DNA of 64,000 bases, from NCBI RefSeq assembly GCF_918698095.1, contig NZ_CAKKLY010000015.1, positions 24,684 to 88,683 of the forward strand, read 5' to 3'. This DNA comes from Arthrobacter sp. Bi83 (lineage in GTDB: Bacteria; Actinomycetota; Actinomycetes; Actinomycetales; Micrococcaceae). The position numbers were made by a program, and so were the translations under genes. Under the pieces are notes generated by a model. It was not told the DNA's origin and did no database searches. It saw only the letters and a list, made by a program, of their open reading frames with translations. Shown here in pieces: positions 34,062-42,304 of this stretch (its first letter is position 1; each line of letters begins with the position of its first letter).

Positions 34062-34513
34062 TCGGACTGAGACTGCCGGACAGGAATGACAGCATTCGTG
34101 TGTGGGTCATAGTTCAGGTCCCCCAACTCGACCACATCAAGATCGTGCCCCACGTTTCGAGTCCTGAGCTGGACTTGGAACTGGTTGAATGACTCGCCGA
34201 TCAGGTCGGCTGGCGATACTCCATGCACGAGGAATTTCGTGACGGGCACCGAGCCGTTGGCTTCGCCGTGCAGCTGGATGGCATCCCAGTTGGTAATACC
34301 CATTGAGTCTTTCCGGACGGCGAACACGAAGAGTCCGTCCTTGCTGGTCATCTCGGCACCTTGGAAATCAAAGCCAACGATCCACCATTCATCGGAGTTG
34401 AGGCCAACGACTTCGTACGGGGACTTGTGTCCAATAGTCTGGTGCTCATCTGCAGCGGCAGTGCCTTTCCAGTCGCCATAGCTGGTTTGGGCCGTCTTCA
34501 GGATCTCAGTCAT
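34058..34513 (-). CDS. Hypothetical protein (151 aa)
   Basis: Starts MTEILKTAQTSYGDWKGTAA. It is a strand-rich, probably compact protein: EWWIVGFDFQGAEM, a KDGLFVFAVRKD strand, and a C-terminal VQLRTRNVGHDLDVVEL pair. No membrane segment or catalytic motif and no family I know. It is convergent with the HEPN gene, their stops overlapping by 4 bp, and could be an immunity or antitoxin-like partner, though convergent order argues against a classic operon. Confidence 0.65.
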   Translation of the reverse strand: MTEILKTAQTSYGDWKGTAAADEHQTIGHKSPYEVVGLNSDEWWIVGFDFQGAEMTSKDGLFVFAVRKDSMGITNWDAIQLHGEANGSVPVTKFLVHGVSPADLIGESFNQFQVQLRTRNVGHDLDVVELGDLNYDPHTNAVIPVRQSQSD

Positions 34514-34639
34514 GCTGGAAAGCCTAGCCTTGTTTAAGGGCTCGCATTGGACGCTAACGACCAGTCCGAGAAACTAGGCGCGTCATCGTTCCCGGGCAAA
34601 CCCCATGCCTCAATGAAGGTGGCCTCCAGCAGCTAGAAC

Positions 34640-35028
34640 CTGCGTGGAAGTCGCCGGCACAACCACATTCGCCAAAAAGCCGTCGCAGCGTTGGCTCACC
34701 GGAACGGACTGGCGGCCCCCGGCTCCTACGAGAGTGCGGCCCAGGCCCCAGCGGGACCGGAGAACCCTGCAAACCCCCAGGCGGTGGCCGTGCTGGTTGA
34801 CGGCGAGAAGGTCGCATACCTCTCCCTGTGATGGCGCAAAAAATGGCCTTGCCGGAAGACGCCAGCTACCCAGCGAAGAACCAGCTGGGCGTCCTGTACG
34901 AGCCGAAGTTGCTGGCGTTGGCCTGGAGTATACGATCGATAATCCGCCGGCCATTACCACCCATGACCGGATCAACGAGGCCCCTGCCTCGACCATGGTT
35001 CGGGAGTTCCCGGCCCGGGTTCACGTTG
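34640..35028 (+). pseudogene. HIRAN-domain gene, decayed copy
   Basis: Pieces of the protein encoded at 25202-26080 recur here in shifting frames: VEVAGTTTFAKK, NPQAVAVLVDGEKV, a stop, then YTIDNPPAITTHDRINEA and STMVREF. Two or more frameshifts and one in-frame stop make it non-functional. The GIY-YIG partner is absent; the DUF4238 gene follows instead. The copy shows that the HIRAN family has been in this region more than once. Confidence 0.75.
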
Positions 35029-35043
35029 CCATATTCTGGGCTC

Positions 35044-36159
35044 ATGACTTCCCCGCCCCCAGATGGCCGCTGGCAACTTCAGAAAGTCACCCGCAACCCC
35101 TGGGGTGAAATCCCGCTCACAGGCGGTGGCGAGTTCCTCAACCAACACGCGAAACGATACTACGAGCGTCTCCTTGGTTTCGCTGAAGCAACGGACACAG
35201 ATGCCCGGCGCCACCACTATGTCCCGAAGACGCACTTGAAGCGCTGGTCCAGCGATGGGAAGCGAGTCTGGACCCTAAACACCGACACCGGCGCTCTGAA
35301 GCAGCTGGGTGTAAACGACATCTGCGTTGCCGAGAATTTCTACAGGGTCATCGGACCCGACGGCGAAGCTCACAACCGGGTGGAGCTGATGTTCGGCGCC
35401 GTTGACGAAGAGGTAAGGCGCATTCAGGACATTCTGCTCGCACTAGGAAAGCGCAGCGACATCAGCTTCGAAGACTTCATGGCAGCAGGGGTGACGGCGG
35501 CGCTCCAACGAATGCGGACCTCGCAAAGCCGCCGGCTTATGGAGCAACAAGACCTCTGGTGGGGCGGGCAGCAGGCCGATGGGTTCAGCAGCCCTCTCGC
35601 CCATGAAGACCCGCTGCGCCTGAATAACATACACACGGAATCCGTGTTTCACGCGATGTGGGAGGCTGCAGATGTCATGACAAGCCGCCAGCTCGAAATA
35701 TGGGATGACCCGAAGGGGCGCTTCCTCACCTCGGATGCCCCGGTCCAGACTTCCTTCGTTGGCGACGTGCGTCCCGGCCTGAATGACGCCAAAACCATCT
35801 GGTGGCCGATTAGCCCACATCGGGCCGTGGCGTGGACCAATGAGCTCGCCGGCGAAAGGGTCGTCTTCAAGAGGGCTACAACGCCGGTCGCCGACAAAGT
35901 TCGGGCAATCATGCTCCAAGGCCGGGACCGTTTCATCATCGCCACCCAGGAACAGCTGCGTACACTCCCAGCTGGAAAGCCCATACCGCGGCGGGCCCAG
36001 ATGCGCCTGCGGTGTTCCCAGCACCAGCCCTCTGGCGAATATGTCGAACCTCCCGGGTGCGTGGTGGAAACCCGGGAGTGGTACGGCAGCGCCCCCAGCG
36101 TCCTGCTGTGCAACAACGGACTTCACCGCCACGTTCCCGAACTGGCCTCACACCGCTGA
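35044..36159 (+). CDS. DUF4238-family protein
   Basis: A 371-residue protein from the ATG at 35044. The family signature is at residues 57-66, HHYVPKTHLKRW, followed by WTLNTDTGALKQLGVNDICVAENFY, as in other DUF4238 proteins. The middle is helical; the C-terminal part has DPKGRFLTSDAPV and WWPISPHRAVAW strands typical of the family, and a cysteine-containing tail. DUF4238 proteins are frequent in defence islands and mobile elements; their activity is unknown to me. The open frame extends further upstream, but that part overlaps the decayed HIRAN copy and is not included. Confidence 0.85.
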   Translation: MTSPPPDGRWQLQKVTRNPWGEIPLTGGGEFLNQHAKRYYERLLGFAEATDTDARRHHYVPKTHLKRWSSDGKRVWTLNTDTGALKQLGVNDICVAENFYRVIGPDGEAHNRVELMFGAVDEEVRRIQDILLALGKRSDISFEDFMAAGVTAALQRMRTSQSRRLMEQQDLWWGGQQADGFSSPLAHEDPLRLNNIHTESVFHAMWEAADVMTSRQLEIWDDPKGRFLTSDAPVQTSFVGDVRPGLNDAKTIWWPISPHRAVAWTNELAGERVVFKRATTPVADKVRAIMLQGRDRFIIATQEQLRTLPAGKPIPRRAQMRLRCSQHQPSGEYVEPPGCVVETREWYGSAPSVLLCNNGLHRHVPELASHR

Positions 36160-36620
36160 TGAAGGACGATCAGTTGAGGCAAATACGTCAGCAAATTCGC
36201 AGCTGCGGCGGGCCATACCCTTACCGCGCTGCCGATCAAGGCCGCCGGTCAGTTCTGAAAATCGCTTCGTACTGTACCCTCATTTTCGGCGCCAGCCTGC
36301 TCATGGGCCGTTGAAGAGCGGACTCAGAGATGCAGGTACATGGGCCGCGCGCCCAGACACGGACAGGCCATGACGGGCCAACCAAACCAGGACCGTCTCC
36401 GGAAGAAGAGTCGGGATCCCACACACCTGCACTCTGTCGACGGCTCGTTCGCCAGCCACTGGACCCCCGGAGACGTTCCCGCTGAACCCGGAACGTCCAA
36501 CAACGCCGACGGTCCAGGCCGCAAAGTCATGTCGCCCGAAACAGAAAACTGCATGAAGTGGTCAAGGCAGAACCATGAGCAAGGGACAAAAAGCAGGTCG
36601 AAACCCGCCCGTGCACAAGG

Positions 36621-36639
36621 GTGTGCACAATGTGCACAC
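36621..36639. promoter_or_regulatory. 19-bp palindrome, copy 2a
   Basis: GTGTGCACA-A-TGTGCACAC, identical to copy 1. A further half-site, GTGCACA, lies 10 nt to the left. This one is not attached to a tRNA-like core, so the palindrome can occur by itself. Confidence 0.7.
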
Positions 36640-36960
36640 CCCCTTTGGCCGGACAAACACGCGATGAGCGGACTCTGCTGGCTGGCAGAAAGCAGGTATC
36701 CAAGGGTGATCCTCGAAGAAAATTCGGCTTGGTCATGTCGTCACCACAACTCCTGGCCATGAATGAGTGACGGCCAACAACTGGCCACCAAAACAGCAGG
36801 AAAGGACAACCCATAACCCTAGATTCCAGCAGACGGAGGGGCCACCAGCGAGGACCCTAACCCCGCCACCCACACAACTGAACAGGTCACCGCGGCGCCA
36901 GGCACAGACCGCGGACAGCGTCAGAGGGACCCGCGGAGGGTCAATGTCCACACATTAAGC

Positions 36961-37122
36961 AAAAACCCCTCTGACGAGGGGTCATGCTGTGCCCAAGGTG
37001 GGACTCGAACTGGACTCCAGCCCTTGCAAACACTGGGAGATCCCGGAAACACGCGGAATCCGGCCCAGTCCGGCACCGGTACGACCCCAGTCCGACGACC
37101 AAAGTGTGCACAATGTGCACAC
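36961..37122 (+). repeat. tRNA-end-like / palindrome module, copy 2
   Basis: Starts with the terminator hairpin ACCCCTC-TGAC-GAGGGGT (36965-36982) after a run of A, continues with TGTGCCCAAGGTGGGACTCG and the conserved ~100 bp, and ends in the palindrome at 37104-37122. Same order and orientation as copies 1 and 3. The hairpin's sequence differs from the others while its structure is kept. Confidence 0.7.
37104..37122. promoter_or_regulatory. 19-bp palindrome, copy 2b
   Basis: GTGTGCACA-A-TGTGCACAC, identical to copies 1 and 2a, at the right end of module copy 2. Confidence 0.7.
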
Positions 37123-37220
37123 CCCTCTTTCTCCCCTTCATCAGCTATCGCGCCCCTCGGACAGACGCACCTACCTGATCGCCACCACCAGAATCGGGCG
37201 CGCATGAGGCAAAGTGCGAC

Positions 37221-37238
37221 TGTCACCGTTCGGTGACA
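37221..37238. promoter_or_regulatory. Operator palindrome of the XRE / DUF6036 module
   Basis: TGTCACCG-TT-CGGTGACA, perfect 8-nt arms. It overlaps or abuts a CATAAT -10-like element at about 37236-37241, so a protein bound here would block the promoter. The adjacent XRE protein is the obvious candidate for autorepression, as in toxin-antitoxin operons. Confidence 0.7.
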
Positions 37239-37264
37239 TAATGGAACCGGCGAAGGAGGGACTA

Positions 37265-37885
37265 TTGACACGTACGACCAGCATCGACACGCCCGCGGCG
37301 GCCGGCGCCATCATCCGCGCCCGGCGCCAGGAGCGCGGGCTCTCGCAGCAGTCCCTCGCAGAGGCCACCGGTGTTTCGCGTAAGTTCATCGTTGATCTCG
37401 AGGCCGGTCACGAACGAGCCGAGCTCGGAAAAACCATGGCCGTCCTCCACACCCTTGGGGTGTCGCTGACCGCCACCGAGCCCATCCCCCGCGGCAGTGA
37501 CTACGACCCGGCCAGGCGGGACTACGCCGAAACCTTCACACAACTGCTTGACTCACGAGACTTCGAGTTCGCCATCAAGATGCTCGCCGACTACGCCACC
37601 GCATCCCTCAAAGCGGGAAGGCCACTACTCCAGCGCAGCCCCCGGCTCAAGGAACCACACTGGTCCGCGGCCCTGGCCGGCATCACCAACTACACCGCAC
37701 ACCGGCTCGGGCAACCCGCCCCGCCCTGGACCAGACGCATCAGGCCCCTCAATGAGGCATGGATGCCGGCAGAGTCCTACCGGAGCGTCCGGGAACCAAT
37801 GAAGAAACTCACCATGTCCGAAACACCACCGGAACTCGCCGCCATGAACGTCTTCATCCGCGAACGCAGCCTGGCCACCACGTGA
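37265..37885 (+). CDS. XRE-family transcriptional regulator (antitoxin-like)
   Basis: A 206-residue protein. I prefer the TTG at 37265, which has GAAGGAGGG just upstream and lies a short leader after a CATAAT element; an ATG at 37241 is in frame but has no ribosome site. Residues about 10-65 are the helix-turn-helix: AAGAIIRARRQERGLSQQSL, then GVSRKFIVDLEAGHERAELG. The C-terminal ~120 residues are helical and specific to regulators paired with DUF6036-type genes. Its last codon overlaps the DUF6036 start (GTGA), so the two were translationally coupled. A palindromic operator lies over the promoter. Confidence 0.88.
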   Translation: MTRTTSIDTPAAAGAIIRARRQERGLSQQSLAEATGVSRKFIVDLEAGHERAELGKTMAVLHTLGVSLTATEPIPRGSDYDPARRDYAETFTQLLDSRDFEFAIKMLADYATASLKAGRPLLQRSPRLKEPHWSAALAGITNYTAHRLGQPAPPWTRRIRPLNEAWMPAESYRSVREPMKKLTMSETPPELAAMNVFIRERSLATT

Positions 37886-38426
37886 CCAGCGGAGAACTCA
37901 CGGCTGCACACATCCGCGCCCTCCTCCAAGAACTCGGCCGACGCCTACAGGCCCGCGGCATACACGGCGACGTCAAACTCGTGGGCGGTGCCGCGCTCAT
38001 CCTGCAAGGAATCGGCAACCGCCCACATCGACGCCCGACCTAACCACGGTCAACGCCGTTGTCACCGAGATGGCCGTGGACTATGACCTTGCGCCCGAAT
38101 GGCTGAATTCCAACGCATCGGCCTTCGTTCCAGACAACGCCACCTGGGTCGAACTGGAGCAACTGGACGGACTCACCATCCGCGCAGCGGACACAGAAAC
38201 ACTCCTGGCCATGAAAATTGCCGCCGAACGGGACAAGGATATGCTCGATATCGCCCGCCTCCTGCGCCGCCTCAACATCACCAACGCCGACGACGCCGTG
38301 AACCTCGCCTACGGCAAGTATGGCGAACACTCCATCCCGCTATCCGCGGGCCGGGACCACTACCTCATCGTCGTCGACGACGCCCTTGACGCAGCCACAG
38401 CTCTCAAGCCCGAACCCGGCGAATAG
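37882..38426 (+). pseudogene. DUF6036 nucleotidyltransferase-like gene, frameshifted (copy B)
   Basis: The GTG at 37882 opens a frame with helix IRALLQELGRRLQARG and the strand KLVGGAALILQGIG, the G-G motif region of nucleotidyltransferase-like proteins. At about 38005-38040 the frame breaks: the expected AHIDA-D-LTT passage is split among three frames by small indels, and the original frame stops at 38041-38043. The rest, from TTVNAVVTEMAVDYDL to 38426, continues in another frame and equals copy A. Without the frameshift it would be ~180 residues, a normal size. The break lies at the left edge of the 1.1-kb repeat, so it may be a scar of the recombination. Confidence 0.78.
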
Positions 38427-39141
38427 TCCAGTGCCTTCAAGAGCCACCGGCATCAGACCTGGGTCCATTCGCCTCACCTCGGATCCCGTCGGATTTTGTA
38501 CGTTGCTAACCCCATGAGGAAATCAGGGAGCACGCAGCCTGGGCTCAGCGGGCTCCAGGAAGATGACTACCGTGATCACCGCCATCCATGCCAGGTTCAT
38601 CACACCGACGGCGATCAGCACGAGACCCACGGTAGCCCGTCGGTGTCAGTTCCGAGGATGCGCCACCGCTGCTAACTGGCCGGCGTCACGACGTCCTCCA
38701 GCATTGACCTGTCGAAGAATCGGACCTCGCCCGTTGCCTGGAAGAACACTGGAACTACTGAAGTGTTCGCGTCCTTCGAGGTTTCGTAGATCTCGGGCGC
38801 GCTCCCGTGTTTTCGCGCAATGGTTCCAATCAAGTCGGTGCCGCGAACCCGGACGGTTCGATATTTATAGCTCATTTGGGCCCTTTCGTCAGCCAAGGCA
38901 AACCCTACTCCTGAGAGGCACAGCGGGGAGCTGATCCGGGCGTCGCTGACCCAAAGCATCGAATGCTCGACGGTTGGACACGGAAGCGGCCTCCGTGACG
39001 AGGCAAGAAGGCTTGCCCTTATGTGCGGCCCCCACCCCAGAGAGGCCGAGGCCCACAACCCGGTGACGGGTTTCGGCGGCACGGAATAGGACTGCCTTCG
39101 GCCCAAAGCAATTCCATCTCGGCTGACAAAAGGTCCGTTAG
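38042..39141 (+). repeat. 1.1-kb direct repeat, copy B
   Basis: Matches 4428-5506 in the same orientation with scattered substitutions and a few indels. In this copy the left neighbour is the 5' part of the DUF6036 gene and its XRE partner, so copy B is the better candidate for the parent site. The match fades out after GGCTGACAAAAGGTCCGTTA (about 39140). Confidence 0.92.
38672..38875 (-). CDS. Small hypothetical protein (67 aa), copy B
   Basis: The copy B version of the protein at 5043-5246, with the same start MSYKYRTVRVRG and one Gly for Ala change at KHGSAPEIYE. GAAAGGG precedes the ATG. Family unknown. Confidence 0.6.
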   Translation of the reverse strand: MSYKYRTVRVRGTDLIGTIARKHGSAPEIYETSKDANTSVVPVFFQATGEVRFFDRSMLEDVVTPAS

Positions 39142-39348
39142 CGGCCTTCAAAAAAAGTGCTGAAAAAGCAGCGGCTTCGGGCTTCCGTGATCGGTGCACG
39201 TGGGCCGATACGGAGGAGTCGTTGGAGGTTACGAACCAGTCGTTGAGGTGGTCGGAGTTTCGCCCCTCGTGGTCCCGCGCATGTCGGTGGCGTACGGTGT
39301 TTTCGGGGAGCGCAGCATACTTTCAGGCTGAGCTGGCACGATAGCTCC

Positions 39349-39798
39349 ATGAGTTCCGGAAAGCCCCTGCCTCGACGCTCCCTGTTGCTGGGTACGGCTG
39401 CCACCACGGTCGGCGGCGCGCTGGGGCTGTGCGCCTGCTCCGTCCCATCCTCGGGTGGCACCGCCGTCCCGCTGGCTCCCGGCGCTTCAGCGCCAACCGG
39501 TCGTTCTTTCCGGATCGGGAAGCTCAGCGAGGTCAGCGTAGGTGACACCGCCACCGGGAAAGCCAACGGCAGAACCGTCGTTGTCTTCAGACCCGAAGAC
39601 CGCAAGGTCGTGGCCTATGACGCAACGTGCACGCACGCCGGCTGCCCCGTGGCGCCTGCCGGTACGAACTTCGAATGTCCCTGTCACGGTTCCACTTTCA
39701 GCGGTTCAGACGGCAGCGTCATCACCGGGCCGGCGCGCCGCCCTCTCATGCCTCTAACCGCCGCCATCGACGGGGACTGGATCACGGTCGTCGCCTGA
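39349..39798 (+). CDS. Rieske [2Fe-2S] domain protein, Tat-exported
   Basis: A 149-residue protein. The N-terminus has a twin-arginine signal, PRRSLLLG (R9-R10), then a hydrophobic stretch and a cysteine-containing LGLCACS that could be a lipobox. The Rieske domain is at 50-149, with cluster ligands C94-T-H96 and C110-x-x-H113 and the disulphide pair C99 and C112 (CTHAGC and CPCHGS motifs). Such small exported Rieske proteins pass electrons outside the membrane; in actinobacteria their partner is often unknown. It stands alone, not with bc1-complex genes. The cofactor is certain from the motifs; the pathway is not. Confidence 0.93.
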   Translation: MSSGKPLPRRSLLLGTAATTVGGALGLCACSVPSSGGTAVPLAPGASAPTGRSFRIGKLSEVSVGDTATGKANGRTVVVFRPEDRKVVAYDATCTHAGCPVAPAGTNFECPCHGSTFSGSDGSVITGPARRPLMPLTAAIDGDWITVVA

Positions 39799-40291
39799 CA
39801 ATTTGGATGAAATGGCACGTGGCGCCTCGCTTGGACTGTCGGTCTGCTCTTAGGGACATCAAGCACAGATGCGCCTGAGAGCGCCGGCGGGCTCGGTCGG
39901 GCCTGCCGCACGGCCTACAGGACGGTCTGGCCTGGGAGGTCCCCGCATTGCGCCGTGGCATGAGCAAACAAGCTGTCCACGGCAATACGGAAGCGATAAT
40001 CCACTGTCCACGCTTCGGAACTCTGCCGCCTGGCCGAGGCCCAAGCCTCCATGGCCGCTCCACTCCCCTGTCCCCGGTTGACGGAATCTGCATTATTGGC
40101 CCTTTAAAACAGGCGGGCGAGTGCCTGCAAAAGGTGCTGTTCCGTGCAGGGACATCTCACCCGGAGTACCGAGATCTGGCGCGGCGCAGGACCGCCAAGC
40201 TGATGGCCTTTGGCGTAACTGCAATAAGCCGAGCTACTGGAAAGAGGGCCCCGTCATGCAACTACCAGGACAGCTGAACGGTTTACAACTG
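39799..40291. other. Remnant stretch with a helix-turn-helix-like scrap
   Basis: One frame near 39925-39980 reads WEVPALRRGMSKQAVHGNT, resembling the recognition helix of a small DNA-binding protein, but the flanking frames are broken. I see no intact gene. Confidence 0.35.
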
Positions 40292-41299
40292 CTAGTGAGC
40301 AGGTTGGAGTGCCAGTTTCAGGCCGAAACCCACGAGGACGGTTCCGGTGATGCCAGCGATGATTCGGATGCTTTTGGCACCTTTGAGCCAGCGGGCGGCA
40401 TATCCTGCGCCGATAATCAGCAGCGTGAACCATGCCATGGCCAGCAGGCAGTGGAACCCGGCGAGCAGAATGCCCATCAGTAGGGGCGAGGTGTCTGAGG
40501 GGATGAACTGCGGGATGGCGGCGATGTAGAAGACGCCAACCTTGGGGTTGAGCAGGTTGGTGCCCGTGCCCGTAAGCCAACCTCTGAACAGATCGTCTTT
40601 GCCTGTGATGAGCGCGGGCGCTTCATTTGCCGGGATATCTGGCTCGTTGGTCTTTCGCAGGCAGGTCCACAGAAGGGATGCCCCCAGCCAGATCATGTAG
40701 GCCGCACCGGCGAGTGTGAGCATGCGGTAGGCGAGCTCGGAGGCCGCAAGCAGGGCTGATACGCCGACGGCTGCGGCTATTCCCCAGATCATCGCGCCGG
40801 TGTTGATGCCAAGTGCTGTGGCAAAGGCGAAGCTACGTGACTTCGAAATGGACGACCGAAGGACCAGTGCGGTGTCCAGACCGGGGAGCAGTGTAAGCAG
40901 CCCGGCAACCAGCGCGAATGAAAGGACAGCTGTCATAGGAGTCAACAGCACGGCCGGCCAGAATGCTCCGGCTGGCATGAGCAAGGCGGCAGCCCCAAGC
41001 AGCAGTCCGTGGAGGACGGCGGAGCCGGCGATGACTTTGCGCCCGTCACGGGCGGTATCCAGCGTTCGGGCGATGAAGGGTCCCAGCAGGCGGGGTGCGG
41101 TGATCGAGGCACCCAGCAGTCCGGCCAACCAGCCGGGAATGCCCCTGGAGTGTGCCAGCAGCACGATAGCGACTACTGCGCCCCCGTCGGCGCTTCGAAC
41201 CAGGGTCACGGCGAAGACATAGCGGGCCAGTGCCCCGGCCCGGAGTTTCGGCCTGTTTGTAACTTCGGTGCCGGTATTACCCGTGGATACTGAGCGCAT
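40292..41299 (-). CDS. Chimeric membrane protein: MFS N-terminus joined to LysE-family exporter
   Basis: A single open frame of about 335 residues. Residues 1-115 match the N-terminus of an MFS transporter (ARYVFAVTLVRSADGGAVVA, then IPGWLAGLLGASITAPRLLG and the next two helices). Residues from 122 on, starting MTAVLSFALVAGLLTLLPGL, are a complete six-helix LysE/RhtB exporter, including FATALGINTGAMIWG, AYMIWLGASLLW and TGTNLLNPKVGVFYIAAIPQF. LysE proteins export amino acids such as lysine or threonine. Either the ATG at 40934-40936 starts a normal 214-residue LysE protein or the deletion has produced a true fusion. It overlaps the DapA-like gene's end by about 23 bp. Confidence 0.8.
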   Translation of the reverse strand: MRSVSTGNTGTEVTNRPKLRAGALARYVFAVTLVRSADGGAVVAIVLLAHSRGIPGWLAGLLGASITAPRLLGPFIARTLDTARDGRKVIAGSAVLHGLLLGAAALLMPAGAFWPAVLLTPMTAVLSFALVAGLLTLLPGLDTALVLRSSISKSRSFAFATALGINTGAMIWGIAAAVGVSALLAASELAYRMLTLAGAAYMIWLGASLLWTCLRKTNEPDIPANEAPALITGKDDLFRGWLTGTGTNLLNPKVGVFYIAAIPQFIPSDTSPLLMGILLAGFHCLLAMAWFTLLIIGAGYAARWLKGAKSIRIIAGITGTVLVGFGLKLALQPAH

Positions 41300-42173
41300 C
41301 GATGACCCCGGCAACACGGTGGCGCTGGTCCTTGGTCAAACCCTGGATTGGCAGCGGCAGGCAGGCTGCCGGGGCCAGACCCAGATGCTCGGCGATGGCC
41401 GCAACCACACGAATACTCCCACCGAACTCGGCGAACAGCTTCCAGAGTGGTGCAAGGCGCTCGGATTCGGTCAGTGCGTCCTGGAACCGGCGTTCCTGGG
41501 CCGCCCGGGTGAGCTGCATGGCCAGGGCGGGCAGGGTGCCGCCGATGACCGAGTACCACGCGTCGCATCCGGCAGCCAGGCCGGCGGCGGCCGTGGCGTC
41601 ACCGGACACACCTATGGTCACGTGCTGGGGAATAACGGCCCGGATGTCTTCGATCCGGGCCCGCGCCTGCTGCGGGTCAGCTGGTACCCCTGGGATTTTG
41701 ATGGACGCGATACGGGGCAGTTCGGCGATGCGCCCGTAGAGTTCGGTGCTGAAGGTGAAGTGCGTGGTGCCGGGATTGTGATAGACGACGACGGGCAGCG
41801 ACGAGTGCGCCGTGACCGTCCGGAATAGTTCGAACACATCATCATCGGTGAGGGGCTGGTAGGTCATCGGCGCCAGCAGCAGCGCCGACGCTCCGGCCCG
41901 CTCGGCGTTTTCCGCGTGCGTAAGGACCTGCGAGGTCCGGAGTGCCCCGATGCCAACTATCACCGGCGTCCCGCCAGCATGCTGCACAGCCAGATGCGCA
42001 ACACGGCTTCGCTCGTCACTGCTCAGGTACGCGTAGGAACCGGTGGAGCCGAGTGCAGTGATGGAGTCGACCTTGGCCTCGCTGAGCCTTTCTACCAAGC
42101 GGATGAATGAGGCCTCGTGTACCGCATCGTGTGCCAGCGGGGTGATGGGAAAAGCGCTCAGACCAGTGAACAT
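41277..42173 (-). CDS. Dihydrodipicolinate synthase (DapA)-family aldolase
   Basis: A 298-residue TIM-barrel enzyme from the ATG at 42171-42173 with GAGGAG 8 nt upstream. It begins MFTGLSAFPITPL and has ALGSTGSYAYLSSDER, the family's G-[ST]-T-G-E-like loop; YHNPGTTHF contains the conserved Tyr, and the Schiff-base lysine is K in ASIKIPG. These enzymes condense or cleave pyruvate-type substrates. Other members of the family make N-acetylneuraminate or degrade sugar acids, so lysine biosynthesis is not implied. It is in a leftward cluster with exporters and an XRE-cupin regulator. Confidence 0.88.
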   Translation of the reverse strand: MFTGLSAFPITPLAHDAVHEASFIRLVERLSEAKVDSITALGSTGSYAYLSSDERSRVAHLAVQHAGGTPVIVGIGALRTSQVLTHAENAERAGASALLLAPMTYQPLTDDDVFELFRTVTAHSSLPVVVYHNPGTTHFTFSTELYGRIAELPRIASIKIPGVPADPQQARARIEDIRAVIPQHVTIGVSGDATAAAGLAAGCDAWYSVIGGTLPALAMQLTRAAQERRFQDALTESERLAPLWKLFAEFGGSIRVVAAIAEHLGLAPAACLPLPIQGLTKDQRHRVAGVIDALSIHG

Positions 42174-42304
42174 CGGGATAACTCCTCTATTAAATTCGGG
42201 ATGGAAGCAGTGTGCGAGCGTACGTCGCGACGCCTCTTGTGAGCGTTGCGCCGGCCGGTGCCCCGCCAGCATGTCGTTGGGGTGGCAGGTTGCGCTGCGG
42301 GCCG

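Larger units (their letters stand above)
36160..37213. other. 1-kb gene-free stretch holding palindrome module copy 2
   Basis: No supportable gene. It contains a first 19-bp palindrome at 36621-36639, module copy 2 with a terminator and tRNA-like core at 36961-37122, and GTCATGTCGCCC near 36528, a phrase also found left of the other two module copies (in decayed DUF4192 sequence). Apparent open frames through the core are by-products of its conservation. Confidence 0.6.
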
